Source: Clostridia bacterium (GTDB taxonomy: Bacteria > Bacillota > Clostridia > Oscillospirales > CAG-382). From it: a stretch of 64,000 nucleotides of DNA. This document shows, in pieces, positions 16,815-24,454 of this stretch. The position numbers and the translations under genes were made by a program. Each line of letters opens with the position of its first letter. The stretch's first letter is position 1. Below the pieces are notes generated by a model. It was not told the DNA's origin. It worked only from the letters and a program-made list of their open reading frames with translations, and searched no databases. The stretch covers positions 1 through 64,000 of the forward strand of contig JAFXBC010000009.1 in NCBI GenBank assembly GCA_017516825.1, in the 5' to 3' direction.

Positions 16815-17756
16815 TTAATAAAAAGTCGCTACGGGCTGGGCGGGGGGCTCTGCCTTTTCCACGCTGATAGCAGTGAGCACGGGGCCCTCTCCGTCGTAGA
16901 GCGGATGGCGTTCGATGGTGATCTTAGCGGTGATTTGGATCCAATCCTGGGTCTTCAGCTTGACCTGATCCGTACCCTTGCACACCAAGCCGCGGTAGGT
17001 GATATCCTCTGCACAGCAGACCATCACGTGTCTGCCCACGGCGAAGGACTTATCGAAGGGATTGCTCCCCTTGGCAACCATTCCCTTGAAGGAAACGGTC
17101 TTGCCGTCGTATTTTTCCATCTCCTCGGAGAGGTCGCGATACCACTCGGCGTAGTCCGTATCCTTGATCTCGATGATGGGAGCGTTGATATCGAAGGGCA
17201 GAGGATCCTCGATCTGATCGTAGTCCATTCTACCGTCCAGATATTCGTAGGCGATGGTGGCGCGGCGGCTGACGGCACGTACCATCTGGTGAAGCTCCAT
17301 CACGTCCAGATCCTCGGGAACACGATTGAAGATGACGATCTCACAGCTTTGCAGCTTGTCCACCATCTGGGTACGCATATTGGTATTGTAAGTCTTTACG
17401 GTGGTGGCGTCGATGAACAGCATCTCCTGGTATACGAACCAATTCTCCGGCATACGGGAATAGAAGAGATCCAGCATCCACATACCGTTGTATTCCAAAA
17501 TGATCATTTTGGGGTTGTGCTTCTTTTCCAGGGCGGTCATCAGCTCGGTGGTCAGATCCCCGGGCTCCTCCACGAACTCGATGGCTACGTTGGGAGATGC
17601 GAAGGAAGTGGGGTCAAATTCCTCGACACCCTCCTCACAGCAGATCACCAGCAGAGGCTCTCCCGTGTTGAATTGGGAATCCTCCAAGGTCTCCTGGATG
17701 CATTTGGTCTTCCCCGCTTCCAGAAAGCCGGTAAAGAGATAGACGGGCATATCCAT
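16815..17756 (-). CDS. CobW-like GTPase fused to a DUF1980-like C-terminal domain
   Basis: This 313-aa protein starts with a COG0523-type G domain; its P-loop is GFLEAGKT (residues 9-16). The usual CxCC metal motif of the family is absent, with only LLVICCEEG near residue 36. The last ~115 residues (from about 200, KTVSFKGMVAKGSNPFDKSF) look like the DUF1980/YcgQ C-terminal domain, including VGRHVMVCCAEDITYRGLVC and the end pattern ISVEKAEPP. YcgQ-type proteins normally sit beside YcgR permeases; here the domain is joined to a GTPase instead. The gene is 15 bp downstream of a His-rich CobW gene, so a metal-handling pair is inferred. Confidence 0.75.
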   Translation of the reverse strand: MDMPVYLFTGFLEAGKTKCIQETLEDSQFNTGEPLLVICCEEGVEEFDPTSFASPNVAIEFVEEPGDLTTELMTALEKKHNPKMIILEYNGMWMLDLFYSRMPENWFVYQEMLFIDATTVKTYNTNMRTQMVDKLQSCEIVIFNRVPEDLDVMELHQMVRAVSRRATIAYEYLDGRMDYDQIEDPLPFDINAPIIEIKDTDYAEWYRDLSEEMEKYDGKTVSFKGMVAKGSNPFDKSFAVGRHVMVCCAEDITYRGLVCKGTDQVKLKTQDWIQITAKITIERHPLYDGEGPVLTAISVEKAEPPAQPVATFY

Positions 17757-17771
17757 GGTTCAACAATCCTT

Positions 17772-18932
17772 TCAAATACCGAACAGAGCGGCAAGCTTCT
17801 CTTGGTTGATCCCTGCGCCGATGACGCAAAGTCTGCCGATCACGTCCGCGCTGCCGGTGCGTACGTCTCCTTCGCCGGGTACGTAGTCAAAGTGGAGCCA
17901 GGTGCCGTCCTTTGCGGGGACGATGCCCTTGGCACGAAGCACCATGCCGTATTCGCCTTCGTTGATCAGCTCTTCCAGGATACCGTTCAGCTCTTCGGCG
18001 GTGAAGGTCTTAGTGGTCTCCACACCCCAGCTGGTGAACACGTCGTCGGCGTGGTGGTGATGGTGGTCGTGGTCGTGATCGTGGCCGCAATAGCAGGAGC
18101 AGGTACAGCCTTCCTCATGATCGTGGTGGTGCTCGTGATCGTGGTCGTGGTGATGTTCATGCTCGTGATCGTGATCATGGTGATGATGCTCATGGTCATG
18201 GTCGTGGCAATCACAATCGTGGTCGTGGTGATGCTCGTGTTCGTGATCATGATCGTGATCGTGGCAATCGCAATCGTGGTGGTGATGGTGGTGATGCTCT
18301 GCCTCTTGAGCCAGCTCCTCCAGCACGTTTTCAGTGGTGTGGCTGTGCTCCATGGCGGCAAGGATCTGCTCACCGGTGAGGGCATCCCAGGGGGTGGTGA
18401 CCAAGGTGGCGTGATCGTTTTTGGAACGGATCAGCTCTACGCATTTTGCCAGCTTTTCCTCGGAGATGCGGTCGGTGTGGCTGAGGATCACGGTGTGGGC
18501 GTTTTCGATCTGGTCGCCGAAGAACTCGCCGAAGTTCTTCATATACATCTTGCACTTGTTGGCGTCCACCACGGTGGTGTAGTTGCCAAGCCGTACGTTC
18601 TCGGTGGCAACCCCTTCCACAGCACGGATCACGTCGCTGAGCTTGCCCACGCCGGAGGGCTCAATGAGGATGCGGTCGGGGGTGAATTCGGTAAGAACCT
18701 GCCCAAGGGCTTTGGTAAAATCCCCCACCAGACTGCAACAGATACAGCCGGAGTTCATCTCGGTGATCTCGATGCCGGCATCCTTCAGAAAGCCGCCGTC
18801 GATGCCGATCTCGCCGAACTCGTTTTCGATGAGCACCAGCTTTTCCCCTGCGTAAGCTTCCTTGATCAGTTTTTTAATCAACGTCGTCTTTCCCGCACCG
18901 AGAAAGCCGGAAAAAATATCAATCTTTGTCAT
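17772..18932 (-). CDS. CobW/COG0523 metallochaperone GTPase with very His-rich insert
   Basis: This 386-aa COG0523 GTPase has P-loop GFLGAGKTT (residues 9-17), ENEFGEIGID, the metal motif GCICC (about 62-66) and a CobW C-terminal domain (about 295-386). Between the two domains, residues ~213-294, lies a His/Asp/Glu/Cys stretch with about 43 His in about 82 residues, including CDCHDHDHDHEH repeats and CTCSCYC. Members with such tails are metal (often zinc) chaperones or buffers. The ATG at 18932 was chosen because AAAGGA is 9 bases upstream; a second ATG at 18941 touches the RBS. It has its own promoter at 18972-19000 and heads a two-gene operon. Confidence 0.9.
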   Translation of the reverse strand: MTKIDIFSGFLGAGKTTLIKKLIKEAYAGEKLVLIENEFGEIGIDGGFLKDAGIEITEMNSGCICCSLVGDFTKALGQVLTEFTPDRILIEPSGVGKLSDVIRAVEGVATENVRLGNYTTVVDANKCKMYMKNFGEFFGDQIENAHTVILSHTDRISEEKLAKCVELIRSKNDHATLVTTPWDALTGEQILAAMEHSHTTENVLEELAQEAEHHHHHHHDCDCHDHDHDHEHEHHHDHDCDCHDHDHEHHHHDHDHEHEHHHDHDHEHHHDHEEGCTCSCYCGHDHDHDHHHHHADDVFTSWGVETTKTFTAEELNGILEELINEGEYGMVLRAKGIVPAKDGTWLHFDYVPGEGDVRTGSADVIGRLCVIGAGINQEKLAALFGI

Positions 18933-18971
18933 ACGATCCATTCCTTTGCTTTAGGTTTCTTTCAAAACTAT

Positions 18972-19000
18972 ATTATACAGCGTATTTTTTGAAAAGTCAA
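18972..19000 (-). promoter_or_regulatory. Sigma-A promoter of the CobW pair
   Basis: Minus-strand TTGACT (19000-18995), 17-bp spacer, TATAAT (18977-18972). It is back to back with the galM promoter. No convincing Zur palindrome was found over it. Confidence 0.75.
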
Positions 19001-19002
19001 TA

Positions 19003-19031
19003 TTGAAAAATAAGTCTTTTTATGTTAAGAT
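19003..19031 (+). promoter_or_regulatory. Sigma-A promoter for galM
   Basis: TTGAAA (19003-19008), a 17-bp spacer and an extended -10 TGTTAAGAT (core 19026-19031). Confidence 0.7.
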
Positions 19032-19063
19032 AGAAGAAACTTTAGACAACCGGGAGGAAAAAG

Positions 19064-20059
19064 ATGTCTGTTAAAAAGTTTTTCTTTGGCGACTGCAAGG
19101 TCGGTCCTGTGGATGGGTACGTTCTGGAGAACAAAGAGGTCTCTTTGACGGTGCTGTCCCTGGGCGGGATCATTCAGAAATACATTTACTGCGGGAAGGA
19201 TATCGTCTGCGGGTTTGACGACCCGGATTCCTATCTGGAAAGCACCTGCTATTACGGGGCTTTGATCGGGAGATACTGCAACCGATTGAAGGAGCTGAAT
19301 ATCGAGGGTGTTTCTTACCCTCTGACCATGAACGAAAAGGGCACCAATCAGCTTCACGGCGGGTTTGTAGGGATGGACAAGAAGATCTGGGAGGTAGAGC
19401 CCGGCGAGAACTGCCTGGTATTGACCTGCTCTGCCAAGGACGGCGAGGAAGGCTTCCCCGGAAACATGACCGTGAAAGTGACCTACACCCTGAAGGGGAC
19501 GGATCTTGTGTTGGATTACCAGGCTGTTTCCGACAAGGACACGGCGGTGAATCTGACCAACCACTCCTATTTTAATTTGGACGGTGTGGGCGGAAACATT
19601 CTGGAGCATAAGGCGTATATCCCCGCTTGGTTTATCAGTGAGTGCGACGATCTGCACATCCCTACGGGGAAGCGGCTTCCCTGCTGGGATTCTCCCTTGG
19701 ATTTCAACAAGCCCAAGGCCATTGGGCAGGATATCAAAAAGGAGCATCCCCAATTGACCCCTTGGGGCGGGTATGACAACAACTATATTCTGCGGAAGAG
19801 CGAGCGGCTTTCCATGGCGGCGCGGATGGAGGGCAAGGAGATCGCACTGGAGGTGCTGACGGATCAGCCCTGCCTGCAGTTCTATACCTCCAACGACATT
19901 CCCAAGAAGCCTATGAAGTACGGGCTTCCTCAGGTGCATCACCGTGCCTTCTGCGTGGAGACACAGCAGGAGCCCAACAGCGTGAATTTTGACGGCAATT
20001 ATTTGAAGGCGGGTGAGGTGTTTACCTCCAGAACCATTTTCCGTCTTTCCAAAGTGTAA
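19064..20059 (+). CDS. galM: Aldose 1-epimerase (mutarotase)
   Basis: GalM interconverts alpha and beta anomers of hexoses such as galactose. The 331-aa protein has the family stretches GALIGRYCNRL (usual GRxANRI, so one Cys in place of Ala), NQLHGGFVGMDKKIWEV (with the binding His), NLTNHSYFNLDG (catalytic His) and WGGYDNNYIL. The RBS GGGAGG lies upstream of the ATG. It is followed 13 bp later by a histidine phosphatase gene, probably cotranscribed. Confidence 0.93.
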   Translation: MSVKKFFFGDCKVGPVDGYVLENKEVSLTVLSLGGIIQKYIYCGKDIVCGFDDPDSYLESTCYYGALIGRYCNRLKELNIEGVSYPLTMNEKGTNQLHGGFVGMDKKIWEVEPGENCLVLTCSAKDGEEGFPGNMTVKVTYTLKGTDLVLDYQAVSDKDTAVNLTNHSYFNLDGVGGNILEHKAYIPAWFISECDDLHIPTGKRLPCWDSPLDFNKPKAIGQDIKKEHPQLTPWGGYDNNYILRKSERLSMAARMEGKEIALEVLTDQPCLQFYTSNDIPKKPMKYGLPQVHHRAFCVETQQEPNSVNFDGNYLKAGEVFTSRTIFRLSKV

Positions 20060-20072
20060 ATAAGGAGATTGT

Positions 20073-20702
20073 ATGGAGCTTTATATCATTCGTCACGGAG
20101 ATCCCGATTACGCAAACGATACCCTCACCGAGAAGGGCTGGAAGGAAGCGGAGGCGTTGGTGCCCCGCATGGTACAGATCAACCCTACCAAGATCTACGC
20201 TTCTCCCAGAGGGAGGGCGCAGGATACCTCCAAGCCTTCCTTGAAGGTTTTGGGAATGGAATACACCATTGAGAACTGGATGAACGAAAGCATGGATTAC
20301 ATGCAGTTCTGCATGGATCCCAAGGATTTCGATGCGGGGTATACCGTTTCCATTGAGAAGGGTGCGGTTTTGAACAAGGATTTTGCTCCCGAAAGAACCA
20401 AGGCTTTGGAGGAGATGATCAAGGCCTCCGACGAGTTTCTGGCGCGGCACGGGTACGTAAGAGAGGGGATGCGGTATAGGATCGTGACTCCCAATAACGA
20501 CCGCATTGCTTGCTTCTGCCACGGCGGGTTTGGGTCTGCCTGGATCAATCATTTGCTGGGGTGCCATCCCTTGTTCTCCTGGTACCGTATTTGCTTCAAT
20601 CCCACGGCGGTGACCAAGTTCTACATGATGGAAACGGGAGACGGTTACGCAGTGCCCAGAGCGGAGTATATCGGAGATACGTCTCATTTGTTCAAGGCGT
20701 GA
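20073..20702 (+). CDS. Histidine phosphatase family protein
   Basis: This 209-aa protein belongs to the phosphoglycerate mutase-like superfamily. The catalytic RHG motif is at residues 7-9 (LYIIRHGDPDY), the conserved Arg is in SPRGRAQDTS (about 44-53) and the second catalytic His is in CFCHGGFGSAW (about 149-159). The substrate cannot be assigned. The RBS AAGGAG is 5 bases before the ATG. It lies between galM and an AT-richer, probably acquired patch. Confidence 0.88.
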   Translation: MELYIIRHGDPDYANDTLTEKGWKEAEALVPRMVQINPTKIYASPRGRAQDTSKPSLKVLGMEYTIENWMNESMDYMQFCMDPKDFDAGYTVSIEKGAVLNKDFAPERTKALEEMIKASDEFLARHGYVREGMRYRIVTPNNDRIACFCHGGFGSAWINHLLGCHPLFSWYRICFNPTAVTKFYMMETGDGYAVPRAEYIGDTSHLFKA

Positions 20703-20727
20703 AAAAGAAGGTTGACGAAGCATTACA

Positions 20728-21240
20728 ATGAAAGTCGAATTAAAACAAATAGATTGCAGTATGAACGAACCAGAATACGAAATGTTACAAGGTATTCTTG
20801 GGGTAGAAAACGGATTTACCAATCCGGCATATAATTTATCATACGATGCATATAAAAATTGGTTGCAAGAAGAGAGCAACCATTCGAAAGGTATAGGCTT
20901 ACCCAATGGTTGGAAACCTTATACGACATACATTTTGTACATTGATGATCTCCCGGTAGGATATGGAAGAGTAAGGCACGCTTCGGATGAGTACTTGGAA
21001 ACGGTTCTCGGTGCAGGCAATCTGGGATACGGAATTTCAAAAGAGCATCGCGGAAAAGGCTATGGGAACATTTTATTTCAAGAGTTGTTGAAGAAGTGCA
21101 AAGAGTTTAGATACGACGCAATAAAATGTTTTCCATTGAAAACGAATCAAGCAACCGTAAAAATAATGTTGAAAAACGGCGGAAAAATCATCGGTGACTT
21201 TAAAGAAGAAAAATATATTATTTCGATCCCGACAAGCTAA
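20728..21240 (+). CDS. GNAT acetyltransferase in AT-rich patch
   Basis: This 170-aa GNAT protein shows NLGYGISKEHRGKGYGNILF (about residues 97-116), the acetyl-CoA loop, and NQATVKIMLKNGGKIIGDFK near 144-163. Base composition is clearly lower in GC than the flanking galM and nagB regions, with many AAA, GAA and ATA codons, so recent transfer is likely. The RBS is poor (AGAAGG 16 bases upstream), and the start could be later. Substrate unknown. It is followed by a stretch of GC-rich inverted repeats and repeat R. Confidence 0.8.
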   Translation: MKVELKQIDCSMNEPEYEMLQGILGVENGFTNPAYNLSYDAYKNWLQEESNHSKGIGLPNGWKPYTTYILYIDDLPVGYGRVRHASDEYLETVLGAGNLGYGISKEHRGKGYGNILFQELLKKCKEFRYDAIKCFPLKTNQATVKIMLKNGGKIIGDFKEEKYIISIPTS

Positions 21241-21339
21241 GATCAACTGCTGGGCGTAAAACCAATAGGAACCTCATCCACCATCGGCGGAGATAGACAA
21301 GGTTCTCCTTTCATTCTCTTTCCGTCCGCCGACGGTCCC

Positions 21340-21387
21340 CCTTCCCCGCTTGCGGGGAAGGTGAAGCCCGCCCACGGCGGGCGCAAA
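21340..21387. repeat. GC-rich tandem hairpins
   Basis: The stems CCTTCCCCGC-TTGC-GGGGAAGG and GCCCGCC-CAC-GGCGGGC sit in the spacer after the GNAT gene. They lack a T-run and look like a dispersed intergenic repeat rather than a terminator; a different GC-rich palindromic repeat is at 47709-47754. Confidence 0.45.
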
Positions 21388-21419
21388 AAGCTTTCGATCG
21401 TTCGCTGACAGAAGCAAAG
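21376..21419 (+). repeat. Direct repeat R, left copy
   Basis: This ~44-nt sequence (GGCGGGCGC, then CTTTCGATCGTTCGCTGACA, then GAAGCAAAG) recurs at 22255-22299. From CTTTC onward 27 of 29 bases match. The two copies bracket the unknown gene 21492-22223. Confidence 0.75.
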
Positions 21420-21491
21420 ATAAAAGCAAATCAAAAGTCTGATTGCATACGACTAAATCGATCATACAAATTCGAGGAAAGGATGTTTTAT

Positions 21492-22223
21492 ATGAACGTA
21501 GAGACGACAATCAGAGAATTCCTTTTGGGAAATATTGATATCGTTGCGTTTCGTCAAGAATATGATACAAATGACGATATTAACAACTTTTTGCAAGGTG
21601 TTGTAGACAACCGCATTGCATCCGGTATAGGCTTTACCCCTACCCCTCGAAAGTCTAATAACAAAATTACCTTTTCGCATCGGTATCTCCACTGTTTTGC
21701 TCAGCCGGAACTTTATCCAGGATACGTATACGGCAATGATTCTTTTGTTTCTGTTCGAAATTTTCTTACGAAAGAATGGCGCATGCTGACCCATAACGTA
21801 AAAACCGCCAGCGGCGCATGGGCATTCTACGATGGCGTATTTGATATTTTCTACCAGCACGATTCCACGTTAGAGTATCGCGGAGAAAAATATGAGCAGG
21901 CTTATTGCTATGCGTTGGAAGTAATTCCGCAGTATCTAAGCGGCGGACAAGCGGAAATGTATATTCAAGAGCATATCATTCCCCTCTTTCCCGAAACAAT
22001 GCCCAAAACTCGCCGCATACAGGAAACCAAGGCTCGTATACGCCAGGAGTTCAAATCCGAAAAGGGTTATCCTTGCTGGGTGCAGTCTTCCGATTGGCCT
22101 ATTGGTGCAGACGGAAAGCCAACGACCTACGTAAAGAAAGGTAAGCGCGCAGGTTCTAAGCATACTTGGATATTCCGTGACGAAAGTACCGGAGAGCTTA
22201 TTACTGTAGAACAGTACGATTAA
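21492..22223 (+). CDS. Hypothetical protein between direct repeats
   Basis: I do not recognise this 243-aa soluble protein with certainty. The N-terminus (VETTIREFLLGNIDIVAFRQ) is a helical segment; the middle contains an aromatic-rich part (RYLHCFAQPELYPGYVYGND); the C-terminus has a small beta module (CWVQSSDWPIGADGKPTTYV, ending FRDESTGELITVEQ). That C-terminal phrase resembles modules I associate with toxin-immunity-like or orphan gut proteins, but this is memory, not evidence. The ATG at 21492 has GGAAAGG 9 bases upstream; an earlier ATG at 21483 abuts the RBS. AT-richer than the surroundings and flanked by repeat R, so probably an acquired cassette. Confidence 0.6.
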   Translation: MNVETTIREFLLGNIDIVAFRQEYDTNDDINNFLQGVVDNRIASGIGFTPTPRKSNNKITFSHRYLHCFAQPELYPGYVYGNDSFVSVRNFLTKEWRMLTHNVKTASGAWAFYDGVFDIFYQHDSTLEYRGEKYEQAYCYALEVIPQYLSGGQAEMYIQEHIIPLFPETMPKTRRIQETKARIRQEFKSEKGYPCWVQSSDWPIGADGKPTTYVKKGKRAGSKHTWIFRDESTGELITVEQYD

Positions 22224-22254
22224 AGATTTGAATGGTAGCTACAGCACTCGCGGA

Positions 22255-22299
22255 GGCGGGTGCGTAAATGCTTTCAATCGTTCGCTGACAGAAGCACAG
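22255..22299 (+). repeat. Direct repeat R, right copy
   Basis: Second copy of the 21376-21419 repeat, with one single-base indel and a few substitutions. It begins with GGCGGGTGCGT, the same 11 bases that start the duplicated segment at 59306 and 60574. Confidence 0.75.
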
Positions 22300-22306
22300 C
22301 AGAACA

Positions 22307-22354
22307 AAAAACTCCGCGAGAGCCACCCGAATAGGTTGACTTTTGCGGAGTTTT
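22307..22354. terminator. Bidirectional terminator
   Basis: AAAACTCCGC (22307-22316) pairs with GCGGAGTTTT (22345-22354) around a 28-nt loop. It separates the repeat-flanked gene (+) from the P-loop kinase (-). Confidence 0.65.
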
Positions 22355-22363
22355 CATTCATTT

Positions 22364-22951
22364 TCAGCTGTTCTCAATGATGTCCACGATGCGGCGCATG
22401 GATTCTTTATATTCCGCGTCGGAGGAGTTCTTGAAGATCAGCAGGTCGTCCAGGACGTCCGGATCGTCCAGAGCGGCGGGGATATTGAAGTTGACGGTTT
22501 TGATATATTCGTCCCAGTTCTGAAGCTTCCAGGTGTCTCTGTCGGAATTGCGGTCGATCATACGCTGTTTGCACACCTCGGGGGAGGTCTCCACCCAAAT
22601 GATGGTGAGCTTGGTGTTCATGGTGATGAGCTTTTTCTTCAGCGCCATGATATAATCGTGATCGCGAACCTCTCTGGTAAAGGGAGCGTTGATAAGGACG
22701 ATGTCGTCGTACTTCAAGGCCTCGTATGCCAGGTCCAGGGTGGTGGTATATTCCACGTCGCGGATGTACTTGTAGAAGAACTCGGAGCTGCGGTTATAGG
22801 GCTCCCCTGCCACTTGGAAGATCACCTTGGAAAGGGGGATGAGGGTATCCTTATCCAGGTAAACAACGTGGCGCAGGTTTTCCGCAAGCTTTTTGGAAAT
22901 ATAGGTCTTACCGCAGGCGGGGGGCGAGGTGACCAAGATCAAACGTTTCAT
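22364..22951 (-). CDS. P-loop nucleoside/adenylate kinase-like ATPase
   Basis: This 195-aa cytoplasmic protein starts with a Walker A loop SPPACGKTY (residues 9-17). DIVLINAPFT (about 83-92) is a Walker B-like strand and ETSPEVCKQRMIDRNSDRDT (about 141-160) is an adenylate-kinase-like lid with arginines. It belongs to the AAA/kinase-like ATP-binding proteins of unknown substrate. AAAGGAT lies 7 bases before the ATG and a consensus promoter is at 22982-23010. It is monocistronic. Confidence 0.75.
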   Translation of the reverse strand: MKRLILVTSPPACGKTYISKKLAENLRHVVYLDKDTLIPLSKVIFQVAGEPYNRSSEFFYKYIRDVEYTTTLDLAYEALKYDDIVLINAPFTREVRDHDYIMALKKKLITMNTKLTIIWVETSPEVCKQRMIDRNSDRDTWKLQNWDEYIKTVNFNIPAALDDPDVLDDLLIFKNSSDAEYKESMRRIVDIIENS

Positions 22952-22981
22952 TTTACAGATCCTTTCTGTGTTTCGTGCGTT

Positions 22982-23010
22982 CAGTATAGCACAGTTTCAA
23001 GTATTTGTCA
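22982..23010 (-). promoter_or_regulatory. Sigma-A promoter for the 22364-22951 ATPase
   Basis: Minus-strand TTGACA (23010-23005), 17-bp spacer, extended -10 TGCTATACT (core 22987-22982). Confidence 0.8.
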
Positions 23011-23049
23011 AATATTTTCATTTTTTTGAAAGAATTTTCCCAAAGGCTA

Positions 23050-23078
23050 TTGAATGAAGCGGAAATTTGTGCTAAACT
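23050..23078 (+). promoter_or_regulatory. Probable promoter for nagB
   Basis: TTGAAT (23050-23055), 17-bp spacer and an extended -10 TGCTAAACT (core 23073-23078). Confidence 0.6.
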
Positions 23079-23113
23079 ATACGGGCAAAAACATATTATA
23101 TGGAGGAATTCAC

Positions 23114-23836
23114 ATGAAAATTATCGTTTGCGAAAACTATGATGAAATGTCCAAGGAAGGCGCGAAGATCATCGCCGCTCTTCTGAAGGAAAAGCCCGAC
23201 TGCATTCTGGGTCTGGCAACCGGTTCCACTCCCGTGGGTATGTACAAGGAGCTTGCCGAGATGAACAAGGCAGGCGAGATCACCTTTAAGAACGTTACTT
23301 CCTACAACCTGGATGAATACTATCCCCTGGCTCCCGATCACGATCAGAGCTACCGTTACTTCATGAACCAGAATCTGTTCAACAACGTGGACATCGACAT
23401 TGCAAAGACCCACGTTCCCGACGGTCTGGCTGAAGATCCCGCCGCTATGGGCGCCGCTTACGACGCTGAGATCGAGGCTGCAGGCGGTATCGATCTGCAG
23501 GTTCTGGGTCTTGGCCCGAACGGTCACATCGCATTCAACGAGCCCGAGGACGAGCTGTACGTTGGTACCCACCTCACCGGTCTCACCGACAGCACCATCG
23601 AGGCTAACTCCCGTTTCTTCGCCAGCAAGGCTGACGTTCCCACCCAGGCAGTTACCATGGGTATCGGTACCATCATGAAGGCTAAGAAGATCGTCGTTCT
23701 GGCCAGCGGTAAGGCAAAGCACGCCGTGATCGAAAAGATGATGGACGGCCGTATCACCACCCAGGTTCCCGGCACCATTCTGAAGTGCCACCCCGACGTT
23801 GTGCTGATCTGCGACAAGGCAGCAATGGAAGGCTAA
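23114..23836 (+). CDS. nagB: Glucosamine-6-phosphate deaminase
   Basis: NagB converts glucosamine-6-phosphate to fructose-6-phosphate and ammonia, feeding amino-sugars into glycolysis. The 240-aa protein has the isomerase loop LGLATGSTPVGMYKEL (about residues 34-49), NLDEYYPL with the catalytic Asp, and LGLGPNGHIAFNEP with the catalytic His. The ATG at 23114 has GGAGG 7 bases upstream; the longer in-frame ATG lacks one. Codon use is strongly biased, consistent with high expression. It is monocistronic, between its own promoter and a strong terminator. No nagA is in the window. Confidence 0.96.
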   Translation: MKIIVCENYDEMSKEGAKIIAALLKEKPDCILGLATGSTPVGMYKELAEMNKAGEITFKNVTSYNLDEYYPLAPDHDQSYRYFMNQNLFNNVDIDIAKTHVPDGLAEDPAAMGAAYDAEIEAAGGIDLQVLGLGPNGHIAFNEPEDELYVGTHLTGLTDSTIEANSRFFASKADVPTQAVTMGIGTIMKAKKIVVLASGKAKHAVIEKMMDGRITTQVPGTILKCHPDVVLICDKAAMEG

Positions 23837-23855
23837 TCAATCAGTTCATATACGC

Positions 23856-23890
23856 AAAGAAGCGGTTCGAAATGAACCGCTTCTTTGTTT
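23856..23890. terminator. Bidirectional terminator after nagB
   Basis: A perfect 13-bp stem AAAGAAGCGGTTC/GAACCGCTTCTTT (23856-23868, 23874-23886) with a 5-nt loop and flanking T/A-runs also serves the convergent XRE gene. Confidence 0.9.
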
Positions 23891-23903
23891 TGCATGCTTG
23901 CAT

Positions 23904-24110
23904 TTACATTTGTTTTGAGAACAGCTCGTCCAAGGTGACGGAGAACATATTGGCGATGGGCAGGAGCAACGGGAGGTCCGGATAAGAACGACCTTGCTCC
24001 CACTTGGAAACCGCCTGCACCGTTACGCAAAGGGTATTTGCCACCTCGCGCTGTGTCATACTCCGCTGGATGCGGAGCTTGCGGATGTTTGATCCGATCT
24101 GAAGTTCCAA
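23904..24110 (-). CDS. XRE-family transcriptional regulator, TTG start
   Basis: This 68-aa protein is a single Cro/CI helix-turn-helix. The HTH is MTQREVANTLCVTVQAVSKW (about residues 18-37), followed by EQGRSYPDLPLLLPIANMFS and LDELF. The TTG at 24110 is 8 bases after AGGAGG, which decides the start; the in-frame ATG further upstream has no RBS. The gene lies about 280 nt downstream of a consensus promoter, behind a 16-codon ORF and a long hairpin. Targets unknown; autoregulation is plausible because the palindrome at 24163-24211 could be an operator. Confidence 0.85.
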   Translation of the reverse strand: MELQIGSNIRKLRIQRSMTQREVANTLCVTVQAVSKWEQGRSYPDLPLLLPIANMFSVTLDELFSKQM

Positions 24111-24162
24111 TTTACAGACCTCCTGTGAGAATGTGGTTTGCCGCACACAGGGTTTCTGTATG

Positions 24163-24211
24163 ACGCAAGGGTACACCCCCGAAGGGATTTTCGGGGATGT
24201 ACCGATTGCGT
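24163..24211 (-). promoter_or_regulatory. Long imperfect palindrome in the XRE leader
   Basis: ACGCAA (24163-24168) pairs with TTGCGT (24206-24211); inside it GGTACA pairs with TGTACC and CCCCGAA with TTCGGGG around the loop GGGATT. One mismatch and a small internal loop interrupt about 19 base pairs. There is no T-run, so it is not a simple terminator. It may be an RNA structure or an operator. Confidence 0.55.
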
Positions 24212-24267
24212 TATTGCTCGCTACATGCGCTTATGCACGCAATGAAGGATAGACGTGCTTGGGCGTT

Positions 24268-24318
24268 TTAGTAGGCGAGCAATACGGCGCTTTTGGTAAG
24301 ACCGTAGGTCTTCGTCAT
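24268..24318 (-). CDS. 16-codon leader ORF upstream of the XRE gene
   Basis: The ORF encodes MTKTYGLTKSAVLLAY and stops with TAA. AAAGGAGG lies 9 bases before its ATG, a stronger RBS than most genes here have, and a consensus promoter is about 80 nt upstream. Its last codons lie in an arm (GTATTGCTCGCCTAC) that can pair with 24211-24223, so translation could influence folding of the leader. It may be a leader peptide or a small protein; too short for family assignment. Confidence 0.45.
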   Translation of the reverse strand: MTKTYGLTKSAVLLAY

Positions 24319-24398
24319 ATTGCTTCGCCTCCTTTCTTTTGAAATTGAATGCACCGAAAGCAAACCGTCTGCAGTCCGCTTTGCCTCGGTACGGGTTT

Positions 24399-24427
24399 AT
24401 TGTAACAGAGAAATCGGGGTTTGTCAA
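24399..24427 (-). promoter_or_regulatory. Promoter for the leader ORF and XRE gene
   Basis: Minus-strand TTGACA (24427-24422), 17-bp spacer, TACAAT (24404-24399). It lies between the YfcE gene (transcribed toward it from upstream) and the leader ORF. Confidence 0.75.
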
Positions 24428-24454
24428 GGGGATGGGAGTATACCGTTGGTTGAA

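Noticed and set aside
18055..18300. Short repeated GTGATG/GTGGTC units that look like a minisatellite or CRISPR
   Set aside because: They are the irregular codons of the His/Asp-rich insert; there are no unique spacers of constant length.
16905..18992. 695-codon open frame on the plus strand opposite the two CobW genes
   Set aside because: It is the antisense shadow of GTPase genes with clear motifs; the Val/Met-rich part is only the complement of the His codons.
18942..19002. Zur operator over the CobW promoter
   Set aside because: No AAATCGTAA-like inverted repeat is present; metal control remains possible but not supported by sequence.
21340..21419. GC-rich hairpins as a CRISPR or attC-type recombination site
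   Set aside because: There are only two copies of repeat R, no spacers, no integrase gene, and no RYYYAAC/GTTRRRY pair was seen.
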